Assembly: GCA_009801015.1 (NCBI GenBank)
Contig: VHZZ01006746.1
Span: 43,907 to 66,295, forward strand
DNA length: 22,389 bases
From: Silene noctiflora
Taxonomy: Eukaryota > Streptophyta > Magnoliopsida > Caryophyllales > Caryophyllaceae
Direction: 5' to 3'
Below the pieces are notes generated by a model. The model was not told the origin of the DNA and did no database searches. It saw only the letters and a program-made list of their open reading frames with translations. The translations under genes were made by a program, and so were the position numbers. Below are positions 9,849-18,741 of the stretch, piece after piece (within the stretch, counting starts at the first letter, position 1; the number at the start of each line of letters is the position of its first letter).

Positions 9849-9863
9849 TGGCGACTCCGCTGG
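9849..9863 (+). promoter_or_regulatory. Tat/Ogre primer binding site
   Basis: TGGCGACTCCGCTGG lies just after the LTR end (CACA at about 9842-9845, then a short spacer). It matches the primer binding site commonly seen in Ogre/Tat elements, which pairs with the 3' end of a tRNA (reported as tRNA-Arg) to start minus-strand synthesis. The usual following GGA reads CGA here, one mismatch. Confidence 0.75.
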
Positions 9864-10534
9864 CGAGAATACACTTAGACTAAGTTTAATGTTACCCAGG
9901 GCGAAACTTGAACATGGTTAGGGATAGTTTATATAAGACAACTGTTCGTTTTCATTACCCGACCTTCTTAGGTCGTTTCAGTTAGCCTTCCTAGCCTCTT
10001 AACCCAACCAACTCAACCAATTATCCCGTCTCGATGGTGCAAATTCTTATTTGTCCCTAGTAGATGGATAGCGATTGACGTTAACCACACCAAAATTCTT
10101 ACTCATGCATCAAGAGCTTTCACTACTCGAGGAAACGAAACTAGGAACCGGCCTTACACATGTTTGGCGCGGACCTCTCCAAGGACCAGGGTTTGATAGC
10201 TTGGTGCGGCAACCTGCCCTTATAAAATAAAACCATCTTAAAAGCACTTAGCATGCCGTTATAATGCCTGTATATATGTTCGTGCCTTGTATGTTATCAC
10301 CTTTTTATAAACAAAACCATGACGAAATTTTCAAAAATCTAAAAAAAAATCTTTAAAATGTAAATATTTTTAAGGGCTTAAATACTGAACTAAGTCGAGT
10401 GGAGTCCTTTCCTTTTGAGTCTCCAATCGAGTCAGCACACCTATGGTCACGCACCTATGATCAATAGGCACCACCTTTCAAAGTCCTATTTTTAAAGAGA
10501 TCCATCATTTGCACGACACGAGTCTATTTTTCTT
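9864..10534 (+). other. Tat/Ogre untranslated leader
   Basis: This stretch of about 670 bp between the primer binding site and the gag remnant has no domain-bearing frame. Tat/Ogre elements usually have such a leader carrying packaging and dimerisation signals. I could not identify those here. Confidence 0.5.
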
Positions 10535-10833
10535 ATGAGCCAGTCTTTCGTTTTCGAGTCTTGGGTAAGGAGCTTGATTCGCCATCGATTTCTATCTCAG
10601 TTCAAGATTTATAAAGATGGTGAAGATCACGGAAGTTTCGATGGACAACCAAATCCCGATCCTGGTATGAATAAAATCTTGGTTGCTCTTCTTCGTCTCC
10701 AAGCTAGGCAGGATGTTGCTTATGCTCGTCTGGAAAACATCGAAAACCGTGTTGTCACATTAGAATCCTGACTTCCTTCTCCATAAGCAACCTACACCCT
10801 AAGAGACAACTAAGGAAACACCTGAGCTAAAGA
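10535..10833 (+). pseudogene. Tat/Ogre gag, 5' part
   Basis: Gag is the structural protein that packages retroelement RNA. The frame from ATG 10535 runs 78 codons. It contains a helical, charge-patterned segment (MNKILVALLRLQARQDVAYARLENIENRVVTLES) like the N-terminal coiled region of Tat gag proteins, then stops at TGA 10769-10771. Another frame, ending at ACT 10836-10838, carries on the low-complexity linker and stays in register across the LTR insertion to the gag core at 13275. At least one frameshift therefore separates the two parts. The assignment rests on its position after the primer binding site and on colinearity with the clear gag core. Confidence 0.55.
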
Positions 10834-10838
10834 ATACT

Positions 10839-13269
10839 TGTAACACCTATAAATTTTATTAATAGTCTTAAAAGTAATTTAATAATTTAATTAAGATTAA
10901 TTAGGTTTAAATCATATTTTGGTAAAATATATATTTTAGGCATAATATTTATAAATATAAAATTATTGTCCGTCTTGAGTGCATAGTAGGTTTAAGACGT
11001 ATTTTAAGCCACTTCCGACTCATTTTGAGTTATTATGGGCCTAGACTTGTTTATAGACTCAACTATCACCTTCTTCCACTCAAACCCTCTTCAAAACCCT
11101 CATAACCCTTCATCTTCCCCGTATTTCTCAGCATACTCTCATAACAAAACTTCACCATTGTTGTGTTCATTTTCCTCAAACTTCAAACCATCATAACTTA
11201 CTCAATTCTCAACCAAATAAGTCGATTTTCGCGCCATTCTTCCCCTTTTCTCGTTGTCCATCTTTGTAAGTAGGAAAGTCAACATTTTTCTCCCTCTTTT
11301 GAGAATTTAGAAACCCTAACTTACCATTAGAGAGTGAATTCTTCAATTAATCCTTCTAATTTTGTGTTTAGGTGAGAACATGGAAGACCCGGACGTAGAT
11401 AGCTAAATTTTTGACTACTTACCCGAAGATTGAAGTGGTATCAAGGTAACGGTGATAGGTTACTCAACATTACACTTGATTTTTGTGTTTAGTTGTGTTA
11501 AAGGAGATGTTTACATGCTAAAGTTGATAAATTTACATGATTTGGTGTGTTTGATATTTTATCTATGAACTAGTATATGAAAGACAAATGAATTTTAGGT
11601 TTCGTGCTTAAATTTTGATAAAGATACCGTCTTTTTCATGGTTGTCGTTTATTTTGTCAAATTAATGAAATTATGGTGTTTGGATTATGAAATTGGAGTA
11701 TGTTGGTTGTTGGATGGTATAACATGATGTTTTCCGCTTATTACGTGCCTTCTGTCTCAAGAATGTATAAATATTTATGTTCAAAATAATGGTTGTTGTG
11801 TTGTATGCTGAAAATCGTGCTCAGGTAGTCCCAGCCGGTAGGTCGGCTGCCGGTCCACTGACCGGCTGGGAAAATTCTGTATTTAATTTGATGAATTTTC
11901 AAGTTGGGTGTCTCCCAGCCGGTGGACCGGCTGCTGGTGCCACAGACCGGCTGGGGAGTCCCTGTATCTCAATTGTTAAATTTTATGTTGGGTGTATCCC
12001 AGCAAGTGGGTCGGTTGCCGGTCCACAGGCCGTCTGGGAAGTTTCTTTAAGTTGGTGTGTCCCCAGTCGGGTGACCGGCCGCCGGTGTCCTCGACCGGCT
12101 GGGTGACCACTGTAAGTTGGGTTTTATTTTGATATTGTCAGGTGTCCCCAACTGGTGGACATGTTGTCGGTGCCACTGCCGGGTGGGAGGTTTCTGATGT
12201 TTGGGTTTTGGGCTGAGGTGTCTGGCCGGTGTGCCGGCATCCAGTGCTCTGACCGGCTGGGGGCCTCTGATTCCCTATTTCCTTTTCTATTCACTTATAT
12301 GGTTTACGAATGATGATAGTGTGATTTGTTTACGCTTTATTCACACGAGGTGTCTTATAATGTTCATGTATGAGTTATCATATGGAAGGTTTGTTTGAGT
12401 CGTATCCATAAGGATTTGTCATTGAGCTACCTCTATGCTTGACTTCTACTTTAGATCTTCTGCCACTTTCGTGCAGTTTGGCGAATGAGGTGATCTATTT
12501 ATTATTTTCGAGTCTTGGGTGCAGGCCATTATACCGCACGTCGAATCGGAAAGGGGTTTACCTTTAAGGAGTCTGGATCCAGGTCTTAGGCTAGGACGTA
12601 CCTAGCTAGTCATCCTACCAAGGGTTGAGTTACTGTCTAAGAGTGGTCTAGAGTCTTGCATGGCGTTGTGTAGTGGACGATATTTATCTAGGATTGCGTA
12701 CTCAGTTGTCTATGTTTGAGTCTTGGACATGCTTTAAAGGTGGCCTCTGAGCCAGACACTTGTATGTTTAGCAATGCTTGTATGTGCTTTAATTTATTCT
12801 TTTATCGCCTATTGCTTACTAGCCAAAGTTCTATACTTATCACTTTTGCCGATTACGACTATAATATGTGCTTTACGTGCTTAATGTGCTTATTTATGTT
12901 CATTTCCATGTAATGTAGCTGAGAGAACCTTGAGTTACTTCTCACTGACTATGGCGTTCATGTTTACATGAATGATAGGTATAGGTTGGTGATGCGTGGG
13001 GTGAGACCGTGTGAGCTAGTGAGCATTGACCTTGGACTTTATTATTCGTAGCTTAGACTCACCTAGCTTTTGATCTATGTTATTCGTGGGATGTCTTTTC
13101 CCCAAAACTTATCTTACCTTGGTTTGTACAACCTAAGTTTACAATCTTTACGCTTGTTTTTATTATGTTAGTGGGACTTCGCGTTTATACTTCAAAAAGG
13201 TTTTAAATTTCCAGTATTTTTCCGCTGCAAATTTCCAGTTTCATTCGTGTATTATCGCGGGGTGTCACA
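10839..13269 (+). mobile_element. 2431-bp gypsy-type solo LTR inserted in gag
   Basis: It starts TGTAACACC and ends GGTGTCACA; these ends are inverted copies at 8 of 9 positions. An exact 5-bp duplication ATACT flanks it (10834-10838 and 13270-13274). Insertion plus duplication is 2436 bp, a multiple of three, and the gag frame is continuous once it is set aside, so it interrupts a former gene. Inside are a TATA-like TTTATAG (11050-11056), a pyrimidine-rich leader-like stretch (about 11070-11150), and a hairpin repeat array (11830-12262). No internal coding region is present. The frames at 11777-12106, 12201-12398 and 12716-12913 fall on repeats or random sequence. The terminal sequence suggests a Tekay-type chromovirus, which is inferred. 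Confidence 0.85.
11830..12262 (+). repeat. Six-unit CCGG-rich hairpin array
   Basis: Units begin near 11830, 11914, 11998, 12062, 12147 and 12222, with spacings of 84, 84, 64, 85 and 75 bp. In unit 1, CCCAGCCGGT (11830-11839) pairs perfectly with ACCGGCTGGG (11861-11870). In unit 2 the same 10-bp arms lie at 11914-11923 and 11946-11955. Unit 4 keeps ACCGGCTGGG at 12094-12103 with a diverged left arm. Later units are more degraded. Each loop carries its own CCGG-containing segment. The array is GC-rich in an AT-rich LTR and would be transcribed if the TATA-like site at 11050 is used. Confidence 0.85.
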
Positions 13270-13941
13270 ATACTCCCAAAAATAATACTCCTGTATCTAT
13301 TGAAGCAAAAAAGCGTCTTCGCTATGTAGAAGACCAACTTATGTACCTCAAGGGAGATGGCATCTATAGGCAAAACAGTCAGACATATAGGGCAGTGAGC
13401 ACTCTATTGCCTACTAACTTCAGCATAACTGACATTCCAAGGTTCAAAGGACATAAAAATCCTCTAAATCACATTCGAGCCTTCTAAGACTATATATCCA
13501 TCAAGGGCATCAAACCTAAGATGTTTCTAAGGATCTTTCCTTCATCTCTTGATACTATCCCCAAGCAATGGTTTTATTCTTTAGATCCTAATAAAATCGC
13601 CACTTGCGATGATGTTGTAATCGAGTTCACCAAGAAATATGCGGATAATGCCAAAATCCAATTTAATATGCGTAATCTAGAAGTATTAAATCAAAATGAA
13701 AAGGAAGCTTTCACCGACTTCCTAAGTAGAAGGATAAAGACTAGCACACAACTTGTTGAACGCACAGATGACGCCACTTTTGTGGAAAAGTTCGTGGAAA
13801 ATCTGAAACCCATCTATGCAAATAACCTAAGGTACCATAATATCAAGTCCTTCACGGACTTAACTGTTTTAGGTACGAGAATCGAAGATGATATTCACAA
13901 AGGACTCTTGTCCAAAACTATGGGACACAACATCGAGTGGC
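13270..13941 (+). pseudogene. Tat/Ogre gag core, 3' part
   Basis: This is the best-preserved coding stretch in the window. One frame runs from the LTR end to 13941. It contains the retrotransposon gag domain signature in order: IPRFKGHKNPLNHIRAF, an in-frame TAA at 13485-13487, MFLRIFPSSLDTIPKQWFYSL, ATCDDVVIEFTKKY, and NEKEAFTDFLSRRIK. These match the 'F-x-G-x-x-(D/N)P', 'F-P-x-S-L-x-x-x-A-x-x-W' and 'E-S-x-x-(E/D)-F' pattern of gypsy gag. The frame ends where a copia LTR begins (TGTTGG at 13942), so the zinc knuckle and protease are cut off. Only one stop in about 220 codons suggests it decayed less than the pol fragment at 3112-5371, so it may belong to a different, younger element. Confidence 0.85.
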
Positions 13942-14070
13942 TGTTGGAGTAGTGTCCTCGTCAATAGCGTGTCTACATAATAAATCTCATGAAAGGAATA
14001 TCAGGGATATTTTATTTTTCAGTTGATCAACATAAATCGGTAACGCTCGGCTGACTAGAGTTTGACGTTA
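13942..14070 (+). mobile_element. 129-bp start of a copia-type LTR, truncated
   Basis: It begins TGTTGGAGTAG exactly where gag is interrupted. It aligns along its whole length with the start of the longer LTR at 18742, with small insertions or deletions and scattered substitutions. Similarity ends sharply after GAGTTTGACGTTA at 14070. It is either an LTR broken by later insertion of the minus-strand block or a partial copy. Confidence 0.8.
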
Positions 14071-14552
14071 GGCCACTAACCAAACAAATATTTGGTGTCA
14101 ATAGCAAGGTGGATTACCTAGTAATTAATTATGAGTTTCACTTGGTAAGGCTTGATCATGAAATGAGATGCCCAAATTTAGAAACAATGGAAGAAAGGTC
14201 TTTGAAAGGTTTCATGCCATTTCAACGGTTTATGAGTGGTTTTATGTCGTCTTACTGGTTTTTTGGAAAAATAAGCGTAAAGAGCCATTAATTATAATAT
14301 TGTCAATTTCCATTTAGTTACTAAATTTTAGCCTCATCATCGGGTACCTTTAAGGCTAGTAGACAACTTTGTGGTGTCTATAAAAGCCTCAACTTTGACT
14401 GAGTATGAGTAAGAGGAAGGTCAAAGTAGTCCAGTCGGGACAGATAAAGGATAAGAAACGTAGCTCGGCCTCTTATATTACCTGTCTGGAGTAGCTGGAT
14501 CTGTATATTAACAATCATAAAACATTGTTTCATGACCTTACTGGAAACTGCC
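14071..14552 (-). other. Unassigned intergenic or LTR-like stretch
   Basis: No domain is recognisable in either strand; the 60-codon frame at 14109-14291 has none. It may be the far part of a minus-strand chromovirus LTR whose polypurine tract lies at 15126-15138, because nothing separates them except repeat tracts. I see no LTR terminus here. Confidence 0.3.
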
Positions 14553-14745
14553 ATGGAAAAACTTTGTTTTGCCGGCCTGGAATCTGGTATCTGGAATCTG
14601 GTATAACTGAATTTTGTTTTGCTGGTCTAAAATCTAGTAAAGTAAAACTTTGTCTCGCTTAAAGATTGTATGGCCAAACTTTGTTTAGCTGGACTGGAAA
14701 CTGGTAAAGGCAAACTTTGTTTAGCTGGAATGGATCTAGTTAAAT
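14553..14745. repeat. Degenerate short tandem repeat, ACTTTGTTT-GCTGG type
   Basis: Five copies of a unit beginning ACTTTGTTTWGCYGG, followed by a CTGGAATCTGGTA-like tail, occur near 14561, 14611, 14647, 14679 and 14713. They are spaced roughly 32-50 bp apart. The copies at 14679 and 14713 are the most alike (ACTTTGTTTAGCTGG in both). Confidence 0.7.
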
Positions 14746-14769
14746 GAAAATTTTCTTTTCACCTAAGAG

Positions 14770-15110
14770 TGAACCTGAAAAATCTGATTCACAAGCTCGA
14801 ATACGTGTTAGGGCCCGCCGACCAAAGGATTTCAAAATTTTATTTTGAAAAGGGATTAGAATGTAAAATCTGATTTAACAATCTGGGATTTTCAAAATTT
14901 TATTTTGCAAAAAGGCAAATTCATAAAATTTTATTTTAAGAAATCAAATGCATGTCAGGGCCTGCCCACCAAGGATTTGAAAATTGCAAAATTTTATTTC
15001 GCAAAAGGACAAGTTCAGAAAATTTTATGATAAGAGCACAAATGCATGTTAGGCCCTGCCGACCAATTAATTTGAAAATTGCAAAATTTTATTTCGCAAA
15101 TGGACCCACG
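14770..15110. repeat. Tandem repeat with about 94-bp period
   Basis: ATGCATGT plus an AGGnCCTGCC core and ACCAA recur at 14948 and 15042 (94 bp apart), each followed by TTTGAAAATTGCAAAATTTT and ATTTCGCAAA. Older units at about 14803 and 14881 keep the TTCAAAATTTTATTTTG part. The 61-codon frame at 14952-15137 simply translates the repeat and is not a gene. Confidence 0.75.
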
Positions 15111-15125
15111 CGCGCAATGCACTCT

Positions 15126-15206
15126 ATCCCCCCTTAAAGGAACTTTGCCCCCGAAGTTCACCCTCCGAGCGGTCAAGGACAAATGAAAGGGAAACGGAAA
15201 AGTCAA
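15126..15206 (-). mobile_element. Chromovirus internal 3' end and polypurine tract, minus strand
   Basis: Read on the minus strand, the frame carries RRVNFGGKVPLRGDR and leads straight into the purine run TTTAAGGGGGGATA (15126-15138 region). This couplet, an 'NFxxEVxLRG' coding tail followed by a G-rich tract, is the usual 3' end of Tekay-like chromovirus pol. The LTR should start just beyond, toward lower coordinates. A TG lies at 15118-15119 on that strand, but the start is not typical. Its internal genes are not found at higher coordinates, so it is a fragment. Confidence 0.6.
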
Positions 15207-15480
15207 CTAAGCACCGTACTATTGCCATGTATATGACCAAAGGGTACCGACTACTAATGCCGAAAACAATGGTCTGCTAACATGGGATGTTGTTTGGGTA
15301 TGAAGCTTGTTACTCATTACATGGCATACCACCTATTATTATACCAAATAAAACAATTACCCACTCGTGACTGTTTCGCAAGCATGACCATATGGCATAA
15401 CCATGACTTAACCATAATCTACATACCATACTAAAATTATACCATGTAAGCATAACATAAATCTAAGGTATAAAATCTAT
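15207..15480. other. Unassigned AT-rich stretch
   Basis: Nothing codes here in either strand. It is rich in CATA and ACCATA steps and leads into the inverted-repeat cluster at 15501. It is possibly LTR sequence in minus orientation. Confidence 0.3.
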
Positions 15481-15500
15481 AACTCGGTTAAGTAATAGAC

Positions 15501-15665
15501 ACTCGGTCGAGTACGCCGTACTAGGTCGAGTGCCCTGTGTACTCGGTCGAGTAGACACAGATCAGAAGACATCCCAACTACTGCAAACTAAGTACTCGAT
15601 CGAGTGTAGTTTGGTACTCGGCCGAGTTTCCTCCACTAGGTCGAGTCCCTAGTGTACTCGGTCAA
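15501..15665. repeat. ACTCG-NN-CGAGT inverted-repeat cluster, third copy
   Basis: There are exact-arm units at 15501-15512 and 15541-15552 (centre GT), 15594-15605 (centre AT) and 15616-15627 (centre GC). Degenerate units (ACTAGGTCGAGT, ACTCGGTCAAAT) lie between and after. The prevailing centre is GT here, the reverse complement of the AC seen in the left half of the window, so the cluster reads in minus orientation. Confidence 0.8.
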
Positions 15666-16076
15666 ATAACCAGAATCAGAAAGCCCACCAACAAACTCCA
15701 AGACACCAATTCACCAACGCATACCTGCAATGAAACCAACACCGTGATTCGAAGTCACAAATAGTCATACACCAATGTATCAAAGTCTAAGAAAACGAAA
15801 CAAATCTAAGTCTTATGGCCGCATACAATAATTCGCAAATAAAAGTTATGTGCCACAAGGCACCAAATCGGAAATAAGTTCAACGAAACAACAAAAGAAC
15901 ATAAAAATCAATGGTAGACTCCCGTGCCATCATCCATATGGTCCTCGTTCCCTGCACCTGATGATCTAGCAACATCGTAACCTCCCATCTAGCAGACTCC
16001 CAAAGTTGGCTGCCCACGGACCAGCAAGGCACCCCCTATCAAAGCTCTCCGGCACTTCCCAAGAAGACCAGTCCAC
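15666..16076 (-). other. Region downstream of the Athila-type ORF
   Basis: On the minus strand this lies after the ORF1 pseudogene stop and before the inverted-repeat cluster. No polymerase domain is present, although Athila elements normally carry gag-pol near here. A CATTGCAGGTATGCG string on the minus strand (about 15719-15733) looks like a splice acceptor, but this may be chance. Confidence 0.4.
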
Positions 16077-17471
16077 TCAGTAACAGCGGAAAACACCACT
16101 ATCATCTCCAAGTCCCCTCCACCACGCTAGCAGAGCTAGGTTCGTCCCTATGTCAAGATTTTGAGTCATCTCATGTAGGTTTCTCAACAGCAAAGTGTTG
16201 GACAATCTCTCCATCAACTCACTCATCTGCATCCAGGGGTTGTGAATCATAGGGTACCCCAGGTACTGGTATATGGTGGATCCTTGCTTTGGATTTGGGG
16301 TCTCCTCTGGCACCTCCCTCGTAGCTCTAGTCCCCCTAGTGGCTCTGGTCGTCTTGGTCGCCTACTTATGGGTAGTGGATATGGTAGGCTCCGGCATCTC
16401 ATGAAGCACATGCTCCGGGATAAGGTAGGTCTGGTGTGGTGGGGCCATATAATCAGTGCACTCCTCAAGGTGCTCGGTCTCAGGTAGGTTAGCTGGGTCG
16501 GGTAACTTCATCATATCATGCCTCTCACCCTCCAAGCTAAAATCTAGTCATCCAACACCTTTAGCAACTTCTGATGCCGGAAGTAGTCCTTATCCAATAT
16601 CGACACTCTCCTAAACACCGCCAGGAATTCGGGAGAAGGTTCAAAATTGGCCAAATTTTGCGCCAAGCGGGTCGCAATGGCACCACAGATAAGATGGCGA
16701 TATGGAGACTTGGCCATATGCGCCAAACGAGAGCACACAATGGCCGAGGCACTATGATAAAACCGCTCCTCCCTCTTCGGGTTAAGATAAGATATAAGAA
16801 GCATCACCTTGTGAGAATTCAACTTACTCATGTCGCTCCTCCCATTAAGCAAACAAGTCATCATCCGTAGAAAGATTCTCAGGGTCACATGTTGTACATC
16901 ATTAATGAGCATGAAACTAACATTGGGTGATATGCTGGTAAGCAAAGAAAGGTACTCACTAGCCCCACACTCTTTGCCACATCAAGGTAGTGGTCGGCAG
17001 TAGGCTTCTCTAGCCCAGATGCTCAGCTAAGTCTTCCATAGTTAGCTCAAATTCATTGTTCATCAACCTGAAATGGATGGTCTCACCATCCTTATCATAT
17101 GAAAAGGAGCTCATAAACTCCAGAGTCAGGAACTCATAGGAATGCTTCCTCAGCCTATACAACCCGAACAACCCCAAAGTCTCAAATATGTGTCTCACAT
17201 CAACCTCTATGCCCAACTCCTATAGAACACTCATGTCCACGCACCTAGTCGCCCTAATGGTACAGGTCATCAAGGAAACAAAAACCTCCCTCTGTTTGAA
17301 GCCAGCGAACACAACCGAAGGGTATTGAGCCACAGGTGGAACCATAGGACCTTGGCTCCCTTGGCCCCTCTCGGCGGCAAATCTGGCCCTCGTCCTCTTG
17401 CTGGGTGGTTTGGTGGCGGTAGTTCTCGGGATTATGCAACAACACGATTTGACAACAAAATTTCTGCTCAA
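16077..17471 (-). pseudogene. Athila-type retrotransposon ORF1, multiply broken
   Basis: This resembles the ORF1 (gag-like) product of Athila elements, whose precise role is structural or unknown. Domain order on the minus strand runs from a basic start with PPSKRTRARFA to a segment ending CVDMSVL. The core follows: ELGIEVDVRHIFETLGLFGLY, YEFLTLEFMSSFSY, IHFRLMNNEFELTMEDLAEHLG (17216-17010). A helical part comes next (16945-16544, with HLICGAIATRLAQNL), then a Pro/Thr-rich tail ending near 16077. The 'LTLEF...IxFRL....LTMEDLAEHLG' pattern is the Athila ORF1 signature. I count at least five lesions: TAG near 17220, frameshifts near 17010 and 16960, TAG plus frameshift near 16540, and TAG at 16362-16364. 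The total of about 465 codons fits an ORF1. The start codon is uncertain. Plus-strand frames here are shadows. Confidence 0.75.
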
Positions 17472-18054
17472 AAGATTGAAAATAAGGGAAAATTTTCAGA
17501 TTTCCATTAGTTAGAAAAGTGAAGCCATAAGACGGATGTTTCGGTCAAAATAATCAAAATCAAGTACAAAAATTGATAGCATCAGCATCCTACAACCTTT
17601 TCTAACCTTAAAGAGAATTTGGAGTATCAAAATTCAAAATTTGGGGCAAAACCCTAGAAAATTCGAAATCAATTCCTATACATTTTGGGCTCAAAATCTT
17701 AGTTTCTAACATCAAAAACAAGAACTAAAATAAGTTCATACAAGATGATCACCTCTAGCATGTTTCTAAAGCATAAAATTAAGATTTTCGACTTCTAATT
17801 TGGGATTCATCTACTCAAAGTAGAAAGAAATAATGAAAGCAATATAACCTTGAAAATTGGAAGTGAAAAACAAAGAAATGGATGAATAAAACGGAGTTGG
17901 GAATTAGTATCACGAAGTTCTCCAAGATTTTGATTAGCAAATCAGTTTGAGAGAGTTTGGGTGGAAGTAATAAGAGAGTTGTGTCGAAATAAGGAGGAAA
18001 AAGGGTAAATAAATAGCCAAAATTAAAATCGCAATTTATGGGTTAATTGGGGTA
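17472..18054 (-). mobile_element. LTR/leader upstream of the Athila-type ORF, with TATA
   Basis: On the minus strand this runs from a TATA-like TATTTATTTA (18006-18015) through a pyrimidine-rich start region (about 17940-18000, TTATTACTTCCACCC-like) into a T-rich, intron-like leader that ends at the ORF. I see no Athila-type primer binding site (expected TGGCGCCGTTGCC), so I cannot say where the LTR ends and the leader begins. A GAGCAG string just before the ORF could be a splice acceptor. Confidence 0.45.
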
Positions 18055-18074
18055 CTCAGTTGAGTACGAACTGC

Positions 18075-18234
18075 ACTCGGTCGAGTATCCGCCACTCATT
18101 CGAGTGCAAGATACTCGGTCGAGTGCCGATATTGGGCAGATTTAATCTATGTTATGCTTTTCACGAACTCGGTGGCCTTGGAACTCGGTCGAGTGGGTAT
18201 TACTCGATCAAGTACGCCTTTGTGCTTGGTCGAG
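18075..18234. repeat. ACTCG-NN-CGAGT inverted-repeat cluster, fourth copy
   Basis: There are exact-arm units at 18075-18086, 18113-18124 and 18183-18194 (centre GT), and a unit with centre AT but a flawed arm near 18201. ACTCATTCGAGT lies at 18094-18105 and GCTTGGTCGAGT at about 18223-18234. On the minus strand the cluster lies about 60 bp upstream of a TATA-like element, so it is placed as a U3 promoter region for the Athila-type unit. Confidence 0.8.
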
Positions 18235-18741
18235 TTTCTCCTAAAGTTAAATAGAACATTTTACGTTGTCGATGACAGCGTTCCTGCAATACAAAACGTC
18301 GTTCAGAGTCCGAGAAGCGTCTCGGAACTCGTCACTAATTAGTTCTTACTCGCGATACTAACAACCGCTAAAGACCATAGATATAAAGCACTCTCATAAG
18401 TTCTCATAGGCATTCCGACTCGACTCCAGCTACCTTATACTCTATCTTAACTACCGGCACAAAACATATGACTACGCATTGTAGCATTATACTCAAGACT
18501 TGCACTTACCTCTAAGGTTCATACAATGTCCGCATACTCCACTACCAATTACTAAAACAAGTAAAACAGTTCATCATCCATATACTCGACTCTACATCAG
18601 TACCATCACTCATACATCTACCAGGTCACCATAAGTCATCCATACCACATACTAATGTCACTCTTATAACATCTACACATAACCGCATACAATGAAAGTA
18701 CATTCAGCACATAACACATAAGCAGTTTCAACAAAACATCT
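18235..18741. other. Unassigned stretch left of the copia LTR
   Basis: No gene is recognisable. On the minus strand it would be the upstream part of the LTR containing the fourth cluster. It includes a local inverted repeat around CCGAGAAGCGTCTCGG (18309-18324) and a long C/A-rich run (about 18440-18735). It is cut at 18741 by the copia LTR start. Confidence 0.35.

Noticed and set aside
11777-12106. 109-codon frame with repeated PAGGPAAG-like residues
   Set aside because: It translates the CCGG hairpin array; the peptide periodicity comes from the DNA repeat.
15015-15206. 63-codon minus-strand frame as a free-standing small protein
   Set aside because: Its only meaningful part is the chromovirus pol tail next to the polypurine tract; the remainder reads into LTR repeats.
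16242-16870. Plus-strand frames at 16242-16487 and 16574-16870
   Set aside because: They are antisense shadows of the minus-strand Athila-type ORF1, which has the recognisable pattern.
17472-17700. Athila primer binding site upstream of ORF1
   Set aside because: Scanning the minus strand for TGGCGCCGTTGCC or close variants found none in this interval.
13942-18741. Copies at 13942 and 18742 as the two LTRs of one copia element
   Set aside because: The left copy is only 129 bp and no primer binding site or copia gene follows it. The right copy is itself followed by a primer binding site, so it is a 5' LTR.
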